Assembly (NCBI GenBank): GCA_964034945.1
Contig: OZ035963.1
Coordinates: forward strand, 36,456,361-36,520,360
From: Chrysopilus asiliformis
Taxonomy: Eukaryota > Arthropoda > Insecta > Diptera > Rhagionidae
Direction: 5' to 3'
DNA length: 64,000 nucleotides
Shown: one piece after another, positions 10,712-21,800 of the stretch
Position numbering within the stretch: the stretch's first letter is position 1
How the letters are laid out: every line of letters starts with the position of its first letter
Made by a program: the position numbers and the translations under genes
The notes under the pieces: model-generated
What the model was told of the DNA's origin: nothing
Seen by the model: only the letters and a program-made list of their open reading frames with translations
Database searches by the model: none

Positions 10712-10862
10712 CCGTAACAGATTGACCGGCAGTAGCAGTAGCACTGGCAGCAAAATGTTCTGATTGGCTGAAATCCGACAACATGTCGGATTTCGTCGGA
10801 TTTCAGCCAATCAGAACATTTTGCTGCCACTGCTACTGCTACTGCCGGTCAATCTGTTACGG
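10712..10862. repeat. 151-bp palindrome with ~67-bp arms
   Basis: Left arm CCGTAACAGATTGACCGGCA... through TGATTGGCTGAAATCCGAC; the right arm is its reverse complement, with a central ~15 bp around ACATGTC. At most one or two mismatches (CACTGGCAG versus CAGTGGCAG). It lies immediately beside the TTAA element 10271-10709. Confidence 0.9.
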
Positions 10863-11003
10863 ACTTTACTCTTCATAAAATTAGTAGATAAACTAATTTT
10901 AGGACTAGAGGGACTAGTTTTTAGATAAATTTAATATAGGCACTCTACTTAAAGATTTGTTCAAATTTCCTCTATATAAGCTGATTGCATCTACTTTTTA
11001 GTA

Positions 11004-12045
11004 GCTGCGACCCATTGGGCTGATTTTTTTACTCCGGAGTAAATTTTCAATGGGTCGAATTTTTTATGCCAAGAACAATTTCTAACCTCAAAATTGAGCT
11101 GTCATATTTGTGTAGCAGTGCTGTGAATCGAACTATTGTCTCCAGTTAAATATTTATTTTAAAATATGAATCAGTCGCGAAAATGGTCTTTCAATGAGGG
11201 GAAAGCACTTATTTCCTGTTACAAAAACAGAAAAGAGGAATATTTTCGAACCAGAAGCAAAAATCGGTTCTGGGAAAATATGTTGCAAGATCTGGAGGCT
11301 GAAGATGTACTGGTTAGTAATTTATTTAATTAATAAAGAAAAACAATTAAACATTTTATATATTCACAGCTTTCACTGGCGACGCCGAAAAATCTGGAGG
11401 TGAAGTGGAAAAGTCTTTACCGCGCTTATAAGAACGCGAAAGACCGAGGGACTGGATCTAGTGCTTCAAAATTTCCATCACTTTCATCCTCGTATAATAA
11501 ATTTAATATCTAAACCAAGATTTTCATTATGTATTGATTATAAAGAGAGAGTATACACCATTTTTACCTGATTATGCTCCATAATTAATTTTTTAATACA
11601 GATTTTGTGGGCGCTAAACAACAATTCGTTGGCCGTCAGAGAATCCCAATCGTCTCAGGTTTAATTAATATTTATGTCCGTTGCTTTACATATCAATATA
11701 TATGTTTTGTTGATTAATGTCAATAAAATATTTACCAAAACTTATGATTTTTTAGTTATTTTTAGTCTTTTTGCGTTCAACCAAATATAATCACACTAAA
11801 AATATTGAAATGACAATTTAAACTTTGCTTTCACAAGTTTTTATCATTTTAGCCATAATGTAATTTCCATAAGAGCTACAATTGAATACACTCCGCCGAT
11901 CTGAGAGAAAAATTTCCCATTCAAACGTTTGTGACTACGATATGGCAATACATGTTCTTGAAAATTGTTCGTGAATTGGAGGTGGTGCAGTTTTGCTTTG
12001 TTCGGGAACACTCCGGAGTAAAAAATCAGCCCAATGGGTCGCAGC
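11004..12045. mobile_element. 1.04-kb TIR transposon carrying a Myb/SANT-like gene
   Basis: TIRs of about 37 bp begin GCTGCGACCCATTGGGCTGA and continue to ACTCCGGAGT with one T-run length difference. TA flanks both sides (11002-11003, 12046-12047). Internally there is a two-exon gene (11166-11513) for a Myb/SANT-like protein. Such proteins accompany PIF/Harbinger transposases, but no transposase remains and the TA target fits Tc1/mariner better, so the superfamily is unsettled. The first six TIR bases match repeat B. Confidence 0.85.
11166..11513 (+). CDS. Myb/SANT-like DNA-binding protein of a transposon
   Basis: Two exons, 11166-11312 and 11370-11513, join in phase 0 across a 57-bp intron (donor GTTAGT, acceptor TTCACAG) to give 96 aa. 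The peptide begins MNQSRKWSFNEGKALISCYK, then an Arg/Lys/Phe helix and FWENM, then after the junction NLEVKWKSLYRAYKNAKDRG with a GTGSS turn. The spaced W...W pattern with KWK.LYRAYK...KD is what I know from Myb/SANT-like (trihelix/MADF-type) domains, which bind DNA and accompany transposases or were domesticated from them. It ends abruptly after the domain and may be truncated, or spliced further toward TCCCAATCGTCTCAG near 11659. It is fully inside the 11004-12045 element. Confidence 0.65.
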
Positions 12046-12086
12046 TAGTATTTGTGGATCACATCGCCGCTTAAAGTTGCCGTGTG

Positions 12087-12579
12087 TAAAGCAGGGTTTA
12101 TACACAGCGAGTAACTCGCTGCAAGTAAAGAGAGGCAAGTAGTTTGCTTCGTTTACACGATGCAAGTAAATCGTTGCAAGTAGAATGACAGCCGAAGGAA
12201 AACATAACCTAAAATTTTCTGAGAAAAAATATCACGACTCTTTTTTGTGGAAAAATTTGCGAATTTCGACCTGAAACTGTTTGTTGCCGACGAGTTTTTC
12301 ATACCCGTGTCGTTTTTTCCTTAAAATGTTACGACGTTTTCTGGCAAAGCAGCAAATATAAAATGAACCGAAACACACACACATAAAACCACCTCTTGTC
12401 TACACGGTTCCATGTTGTTGTATTGGTTTTTACTTGCTAGAAAAATAGAATGGCTTTCTATTATTTTTGAGAGAGCAGCGAGTATTCTCACACATATGCG
12501 AGCGTCGCACACTAGGTAAAATCGCGTGTATTTACGTCTACTTGCAGCGAGTTACTCGCTTCGTCTAAACCCTGCTTAA
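12087..12579. mobile_element. MITE, ~490 bp, upstream of mael
   Basis: Imperfect inverted ends: AAGCAGGGTTTA then GCGAGTAACTCGCTGCAAGT on the left, and the reverse complement of the same, with GACGAAG in the spacer, on the right. It ends about 300 bp before the mael start codon and could overlap its promoter. Non-coding. Confidence 0.75.
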
Positions 12580-12879
12580 CATAGGCCCAAAGACGAGACG
12601 CCTCAAAAAAAGTTCTAATGTAAATAGGCTCAAAGGGAACATTTTGTTGTGATTGGCAACCCTGATTTTATCCTATTTTGTCGAGGTTTGCACATTTTTG
12701 AGTGATTTCTGGCAAGTAATTTATTGTCAAGCCGCGTAGGTGATTGGTCGATTGTTTTTTAAATTCATAGTTTCTATCCATTAAAGTTAATTGCAGCCTA
12801 AGTTTTATCTGTATATCGGTGGACCTGCGATCTTTTTCAGTTTTTGACACTAAAACCAAAACCAAATAACCCCAATAAA

Positions 12880-15800
12880 ATGCCTAAAAAAGCAGCTCCA
12901 AATGCCTTCTTTTGTTTTATGCAAGAATACAAACACAAGGAAGAAAGGCGCGGAAGACGATTTCCTAACGGTTTACGTGATGTACAGGAGCAAGCTGGTG
13001 AAATTTGGAAGGTTAGTACACTGCAAGGTTATGATTTTTTTTTCTAAATGACATGTCTTATTTCACAATCCCTAGCAAATGTCTCCCGAAGAGCGGGCTC
13101 CGTATAAAGATAGATCTAAGAACGAAAAATTTGTTTCCAAACAAAAAGAGGAGAAGTATACTTCACAAGGAGTCCCTTTTTCAGCTGTGGACAAAAAAAA
13201 GTGTCAAGAAGAGACTTTACAACGAGATATCAAAAAGAAAATTGAGGAAACTATTCAAAGTTGCTACTTAAACAATAGTACTATTATTTAGATTCTCTGG
13301 GAAAAATATGTACAAATTGTATTACTTACAGCTTTGGCGACATTTCAGTTCCACGTGATAGCTGCAAACTACTTTGTTGAAGCAAAAGGAGGTTTTTATA
13401 TACCGGCCGAAATAGCCCTGGCTGAATTTTCTCTTCAAGATGGAATAACGAATACCTATCATTCCTTTGTCAATCCAGGTATTTTTTTATTTTGTTAAAA
13501 TCATACTAGAAACATATTATGGAAATTTATCTTTAATTCGTCAATGGCCGGACAGGGCGAATTACGGCTCGCATTTATATTTTTTAATACTGTAGACCTA
13601 CGTTTTTTGAATGATTCGGTTAAAGAACTTGTGTTAAGCTTAAAAACACGTCGTCTGTTTTTAATTCCAGACATTTCAATTAGTCAAGCATGGTACAGTT
13701 TTCGACATCTAGCAATATTTGGAATGATGGTATTAAGTGTCAAAAAAATTTTTTTTTTTGAGAAAACAAGTAAAATATTTTTCTAGATGTACAGGTCACT
13801 AGCATATTCCCTGATAGCCAAAATATGGATGAAATTACTGTCGAACCATGGATTAGCGTTTTTAAAGAATGTCCCATGAATTTTTCAAGGCTCTGGGAAG
13901 ATTTTCCCTTACCCTGTAGGAAAAAAAGCTACTAAGTATTTTGGAAGTACAGTGGTACTATTTGGTTATCAAGACCTATGTTCCACGTTTAAAGTAGTTT
14001 TTTTGAAACTACTTTGCAAAGTAATTTGGGCAAAACATTTTCAAAGAAGTTTATTTACACTTTCAATTCACAATTTTTACATAATTTGAGGATGCAATTT
14101 GCACCAAATGCTTATATTTATTCATTACTTTTCATATTTCGAATAAAAAAAAGATAAAAATATCAAAAAATGGAAAAAGAATTCAAATTGTGACCGGAAT
14201 TCGATGCCATGTCCATGCAGGTTGTATTTCTTTTTGGGCGTTTGTATTTCACGGTGATCTATGCGTTCTTTTGGCAAAGATATCTCAAAATTAGTATAGT
14301 AACAAGGGAAGGCCGCGAATTTGACCCTACCGATGTTCCTAATTTTTGGATATGTTATAGTAGACTAAAAAAAAGCCATCCGTGCTTTTTTATCGGCGGA
14401 AAATGTTTTAGAGTGGGAAACTTTCCTCTAAAATCGGGCAAAAAATCGATTTTTGTCCATAACTCGGCAACCAGTAGTCCGATTTAAACGAATCGAAAAC
14501 CAAAAATTTTCTTTTTAAGAGTAGAATGAAACTGCGAAAAGAAAAATTTAAAATTACTATTATAGGGCAGAGGAACCTATATTCAACTATGGTTTTTTCA
14601 TCCCCCTCTCCACTATACTTGTCGCGCTTCAAAACTGATTTTGAAAGCTTCATTAAAACTAAAGTTCACCTGTTTTTGCATTTGACCAAGGAAAGTCAAA
14701 TAATAGGGTTAGCAACCCTTTTTCCATCACGTTGAAACTAATTTTTTTTAATAATTTTTTATTCAATTGAGATAGCACCTTCATTTTTGACATAAGTTCT
14801 TGTTTTAAGCCTCCCAAACCAGGTGAAGACAATTTTAACATGTCGCTCTAAATTCACGGCAATCAGTCATTTCTATAGAATTGTTGGACTAAAGTTCAGT
14901 TTAGCCCCAATGATGCTACACATTTGATGTGTATATTGGGAGGAAGGGGAAAGTGTTCATTATCCGAAATGGCCATTTATAGTCGTTGATAGCTAAATAA
15001 GGATGGGGATATGGAAATTCTTTAACAGTTTATCCTATTTAAATTTTCGTCCTTCGCTGTAGAAGCATATGCGAATGACCGATTTTCAGCCACTCATCGA
15101 TATATTAATATGGTTTTCTCGAGTTTTATTTTAAATTAAAGTAATTTATTCGGGAAAATACTTTAAATAAAAATAACCCACTAGCAGAATGACAAACAGC
15201 TAATTACCGCCGCACAGTGGTTCGAGATCGTTTTCTATTGGTCAAAATTCAATATCTTTTGATCCATTGAAAGTTTTTAAATGCGGTTTTTTTTATTAAA
15301 TAGAAGAGTTTTCAAGCTTTATTTATCATAAAGTTTCATCAAAATCGGATAACTAGTTTCTGCGATATTGTCAAATAAAACCCAACTTTTCATGTTCTGT
15401 TCATTCTTTAGTAGGAAAGTAGTTGTTTCGATTTGAATAATTTTGAAATATCATAAAATATGAATTTTTGTTACTATTATTAAATTTTTGTCAAATTCTA
15501 TAAGTAGTTAAACATAGTATATTTATTGTTAAAGTAGATTTTATTAGTAACATCAAATTAAATAACAATTTAACTAAAATTGGTTTATCATACAGATTTC
15601 ATTAACATCGATCGTTAATTAAATTTTGTCTAGGGGTAATTCTTGTATTTCATCTATAATTTGAGAGGGGTTGTTTGTATCATGTATAGTAACTTTTTAG
15701 CTTCTTCATCCAATTCCAAACGTGGCGATTTCCATTGGTGTCTAATGCTCGAAACGAATGGGTCTGATGTTACGAGCAATATGTTAAATAAGTCTTCATT

Positions 15801-18800
15801 TGCGCTATTCCTTGACATTTTCCTGGTGTTATGTTCTCTGAAATACCTGTAGTCTTTATTTCTTTTTTCTTGAGCTTCTTCTGATAGATCTCCAAGTGGT
15901 AGTAGATTATTTCTAATGATGTCTTCGCCATGATATAATATTTTGTGGACTGTTTGTGGCATATTTCTCCATGGGTAATTCTTGTTATATATATATGTTT
16001 GGGGGAAAACCCTCGATTTGTTTGCAGAGATATGTGGATTTTATAGTACATAAGTTATCCTTGTTACGGATGATTAAAGATCAAATTTCCAGCACAATAA
16101 TTATCAAATCAACATATTATGTGTAGCACACCAAGATGTCATAAAACTGTCAGCTATGAAAAACCAGCATGTGATAAAACATTCGGCTATGACTTTTATG
16201 TGTGTTTTTAGAATGCCAAAAAACCATCAATAACTTAAAAACTTTTGGGAAAAAACGGTGTCCTTACAGGACCTTTCGTTTAGAATTTGAAAAATCGCGA
16301 TCAGTGACCCCGGAAACCCCCTTATGCAGATTATTTCCGGGAAAAACGGGAAAAGGATATTTGCTTTATCCTTACAGGACCTTCCGTTTCGAATCTTAAA
16401 ATTCTAACATAGCTAAAAACCTGCTCCTGGCAACGCAGATCATTTTGCAAAAACCCGCATAAAAATCGGTCCAGTAGTTTTTGAGTTTTGTAATCTCAAA
16501 TCAACAGAAACCAACCAAAAAACTTCCATTTTTATATACATATATAGCTTAATTAAAACTCCGCTAGCGCCTCAATACGGGTACTTACGGCAACAAAACC
16601 ATATATGGAATTAAAGGTAATTGTTGTGGCTATACCTTGGAAATAATTTCGACTTGACGTCTGTTGACGGGCACAAGTTTTGATCTTTCAAACTTCAAAT
16701 TTATATGAAAAAAGTGTTCCTAATAAATATTTAATTATAATTAACTCAAAAATAGTTCAGGTTCCAAATTAACTCAGAATTATAGGGAAAGATCCACTCA
16801 TTTAAATAAAAAAAAAACGAATGTAAAATCTTAAAAAATGTGAACGTTGTGTTCACTTAAAGTTGGGAAAAAACCAAGAAATTTACTTTTTGGCAAAATT
16901 TAAAAAAAAGTTTCTATTTCAATGCTTCCGCAAAGACACATTTTTAAAGATATTGACCTAATTTTTTAGATTCCCTACTTTTGAACTATTTACTATCAAA
17001 TTTGATCAAAAAAATTCAAATTGGTTATCACAAAAAAATTGAATTTTGGCCAATGGATTTTAATCCTGAACCACTGTGCGCCGTAGGAAGGCGAATGAAG
17101 TTTTCTTTTTCTTAACCGATGTCGGCTCAATTTCGTATTTTCATGCGATGGTTGTATCGTCTGTGTACTTCGAACCAACGGTTGTGACGAAATCGCTCGG
17201 TCGTAAGGCCTTGAACCATCCTTGAACGATAACATTTGGTCGCATGCGAATTGTACCATGTATTATCGATCGTCCAGTTGTGCTGATTTCATTGTTAGTA
17301 AAGACTTCATGTACGCACATCATTAATGAAATCATAGTAAATATGGTGTCATTTGAATCGAATTTTTCAGATCGAATTTTTTGATGAATATCGGTAATTA
17401 CCATGTTTCTGGAATTTGTACTGGATAGAATATAGCAAAAAAATGTTAAAAGAAGAAACTTTGCAAGTACTAGTGAACAAATGCAAAGAAATAAATCCTG
17501 ATCCAAATAGAGACTATGATTATTCAAGCGTATTGCGAATATAAGCACAGCATTTAGCAGAGAGTCCAAATTAATTCATCCAAACGTACTGTGCTTCAAA
17601 TGCAATCTATGAAACCAATTTTTGGTATTATGACAACCTTTTATTCTTAAAAGACGGTGAAATTTCGAGTCTATCAATTTTGGAAGCTGAGGAACAGATG
17701 TATGTCCATCATTGGAAGTTTTGACGTGGATACGTCTTGGATTTTGGTTATGGGGGTACAAATTAGAAAATCGGCTTGCTGCCATGATAACAAATTTGCA
17801 ATCGATGATACTCGATAGTTTGTGGTGACATCCGAACAGAAACTGTGTTATAAGATGAGGCCTACATTAAAGCATTGTTTAGGGTATTTTGTTATTTTAA
17901 ACTATGTTCAATTATTTTTTTAAAGATCAAAATCAAAATTTTTACTGCCGCTGCTATGCTGTGTTTGCTGCTTGTAGTACAGATTTCATATTTATACTCT
18001 TTTTATGCTCCTCCTTTGTGTGTATTGAATTTGATGTATTGATTGTCATGTTATTTCGTTCTTTTCGCTCTTAAAAGTTTCGCTCTTAACAGCAAAAGCG
18101 TTTGCTGTGGTTTCCGACTCTTGTTCTTGGGAACGAAAATGATTTCTATTTACGTTTTCACTTCTTGTTAAAAGCGGTTTGTGGGTCTCGCATAAAAATG
18201 AATGAAAGCCTCGAGCGATGGCTGTTGGTTATCATGCACACACATATGTAAGTATGTATTTCATTAGTAAGAGAGCGATATTTCGCTCCCAGCATTAAAG
18301 TTCTGTTCAGGGTTGTGACTTTTGATTTTCGAAATCGTAATAAATCGGCCGAAAAATAGTAGTAGAATCGATGAAATAGTAGTAAATTTATGTAAAATCT
18401 TCGTTAATATATATATAACTAATTTGAACGAAAGACTAGAAATGGGAGCGTTTTGAACACTGTATGTATGATATTTATTTCTTACTTCTCTTATCATAAA
18501 CCAATTATAAATAAAATTATTATAGCCGTATGGGTGAAACCGAATATCTCAAAAACGGTGCATCTTATCAAAAAAGTGCAAGAACAAAAGTTATTTAGGA
18601 TATGATTCTACATAAAACTCCCATACATCATAATCCGATTGGAATAAATTTTAAAAAAAATCTAATTAGAAAGTTTGACTTCAAACTGAAATTTTGATAC
18701 AACTGTTCGCCGTTCACTTAAATCACCATACGGATTTTAAATAATTGCCAGATTGGCAATTATAGCTTTTGTTATGTTTTAAATAAAAATTTGTTTCCAT

Positions 18801-21800
18801 AATTTCTTTTGCACTAAAATTTCTTACTTAAATATCTATTGGCGATCGTTGTAGGCGGATCCGCGTCTTCTGGCCGTCTCTACGAGACAGACACCTGCTT
18901 TTTATCATTAAAACTGATTCGAATTGTAATTTCCGATATGTTGATGTATTAAAGACTGAACGCAAGCAAATCGTATCGTGTGCGTGCCATATACTACCCA
19001 AGCACAAGTGTTTTCGTACCCCCAACAAATTTTCGTGTGTTAGAAATATCCATCCAATATTGAAATATTGCACGTCTAGGGGCCACTTTAGAATAATTAG
19101 GTAACTATTGGTTAAAAATAGTTGCGTTTTTTTAATGTTCTGAAGCAGTTCAGAACAAGCTTTCCATACAAAATTCTGCACCACCTTTTCATCTCGAACA
19201 GCGCTTGGAACAAAGGGAAATTTTATACGGTAATGTACGGTAATGAAATGCTGCTAACTTCAACATAATAAATCTGACACTTTATTCTCAATTGAGGATT
19301 CTGTGTTGGTGGTTTGTTGGTTCTGTTCGACAGCGAAATAGTTTTAATCATGGGAGATAGCGAATCGTGATTATATTGGGTTGTTCGATAATTCATGTCG
19401 TTTTTTTTCATGTTTTTCAAAGAGAATTTTTTTATATTAACAACAAACTTTAATCAATGATATATTGACCATTTTGTTGGATGACCTTTTGCCATCTTTC
19501 GGCAAGTTGAAAAATTCCACGTTCGACGAAGCCTTGGTTTTTAGAAGCGAAGAACTGGTCCAACTCATTTTTAACAGCCTGATCGGAATCGAAAGTTTTA
19601 CCATTCAAATGGTTTTGTAGGGAGCGAAACAAATGATAGTCTGATGGTGCTAAGTCAGGGCTATAGGGTGGATGTGGCATCAGTTCCCAATTGAGCTCTA
19701 TTAATTTTTGACGGGTTATCAAAGAGGTGTGGGGTCTGGCGTTATCATGATGGAACATCACGCCTTTGCGATTGGCTAGTTCAGGGCGTTTTTTCTTGAT
19801 TTCTTCGTTTAATTTCGATAGTTGACGACAGTAGACATTCGAATCAATAGTTCGGTTTCTTGGAAGCAGCTCAAAGTAGACTACACCCTTGTAATCCCAC
19901 CACACAGAAAGCATAATCTTCTTTTGGTGAATATTGGCTTTGGATGTCGATTGTGGGGGCTCATCTTGCTTGGTCCATGATCGTTTACGGACTACGTTAT
20001 CGTAAACAATCCATTTTTCATCACCCGTTATGATTCTTTTTAGAAATGGGTCGTTTTGGTTACGATTCAGCAAAGAGTCGCATATGTTAATGCGTTTGGT
20101 GAGGTGGATTTCCTTTAATTCGTGAGGAACCCAAACATCCAGTTTGCTTACGTAACCAAGCTGTTGTAAGTGCAAGTAAACGGTTGAATTCGATATGTCG
20201 AGCTTCTCTGCTATCTCTCGAGTTGTCATACGCCGGTTAGTTTCGATTAACGTCTTTATTTTGTCGTCATCAGTAGTGGTTGGACGACCAGTATGTGGTG
20301 CATCTTGCACATTAAAATTTCCAGAACGAAAGCGAGCAAACCAACGCTGACACTGGCGTTCAGTGAGGCAGTCCTCACCATAAACAGCACACAATTTCTT
20401 TCGAGCTTGCACCGCATTTTTGCCCTTTCGGAAATAAAACAATAAAATATGCCGATAATGCTCTCTTTGATTGTCCATTTTCAGGTTTATTTTTAACCAA
20501 CTTGTTGTTTACTAATGACGCTCAACTTTTGACTGAAAGTAGTCTAAAGTCTAATCTTTAAAATAGTATATAATAATATAACCCACGCAAAGTACTACTA
20601 CATGAAATATGCAGTTCAAGCCATCTATGAGAAAAAAACGACATGAATTATCGAACAACCCAATATAAAAGAAAATATAGCAGTAACGGCCTACTGATCT
20701 AACCAACGTGAAGTTAGTTGCCATTCGAACTCGATGAAATTTCCCACTTACTCTGGATCGTTTTTTTAATGTTCTGTGTTCTAGAACATTAAAAAAACGC
20801 AACTAATATAAGAAATTTCAATTTGACATAAAAAATAATTATTGCTCAATTGAAGTTTTGATGGCAATTCATACAAGTTCAAGTGTTTTCGTACTCGCTT
20901 AAATAAATACCAATATGCATGGAATTTTTATTAAGATAAAATTAAAAATTAAATAAAAGGGACTAAAATTATAATTAAAATTCGTTGATTATATTCATGT
21001 AAAATTAAAATTAAATCATACTCATCATACTAATATATAAAAATGAGTTGGTGTCTGTCTGTCTGTTCTTCTTTCACGTAAAAACGGCTGAACCGATTGA
21101 CTTGAAATTTGGCATGAGTGTCTGTGGTAGTTCTGGTTCCAACAAAGGCACACGGAAAAGTAGCGCGAGGAGTGGGGAGAGTAAGGGGAGGGGGTGAAGT
21201 GATTTCGAAACTTAGTTTTTGCGCTATGTTACTCTTTCGCGGGAAAACTACTGAACCGATTGGCGTGATATTTGGCATAGATGTTCGTTGGGGGTCCAGC
21301 CCGAGAGGTGGGGGGAGTAATGGGAGGGGGTAAAGTCATATCTAAACTTAGTTTTCCCTCTATGTTACTCTTTCGCGGGGAAACTACCGAGCCCATTGGC
21401 CTGAAGTTTAGCTCCAACATAGACCATAAAAAAAAAATTTAAAAAACTTAACCCGGCAACGACGGGTATTCAAGCTAGTTGTATATATTTGTTGATTGTT
21501 AAGGCCCAACTACGATCGACATAGGAGCGCATATGTAAATGTCAAATTCCCAACGAATGTTGACATATATAGCTGTCAACATAAACGCTAATTCTCATTT
21601 TACCACAAGTGGAAATTAATATGGCACCAATATTATTAAATTCACACTAAAATTTTAGGTTATGTTCACTATTTTCATATGCCAGTTATATTTGTATCGA
21701 ATCATTCATGCTTAACGAAAGTTTAACGAAGGTTTGAAAGTGGCAACACTTTGACACATGTCTATTGTGGGTAATAACATTGACTTTCTTATGCTGGAAA

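Larger units (their letters stand above)
19121..20803. mobile_element. ~390-bp TIR element split by a mariner
   Basis: The outer inverted ends GTTGCGTTTTTTTAATGTTCT (first 20 bases) and the mirrored sequence at 20779-20803 are flanked by TA (19119-19120, 20804-20805). After removing the mariner at 19376-20663 about 393 bp remain. The right end also holds an internal GTTCTAGAAC palindrome. Confidence 0.65.

Noticed and set aside
15205..15420. Possible retrotransposon LTR around 15200-15420
   Set aside because: No matching direct repeat, primer-binding site or polypurine tract was found.
17141..17569. 142-codon minus-strand frame with hydrophobic stretches, possible chemoreceptor
   Set aside because: It lacks the conserved C-terminal motif of insect gustatory receptors and overlaps a more meaningful plus-strand MADF-like fragment.
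18828..19184. 118-codon minus-strand frame left of the mariner
   Set aside because: It extends into the TIR of the 19121 element and shows no domain; likely accidental.
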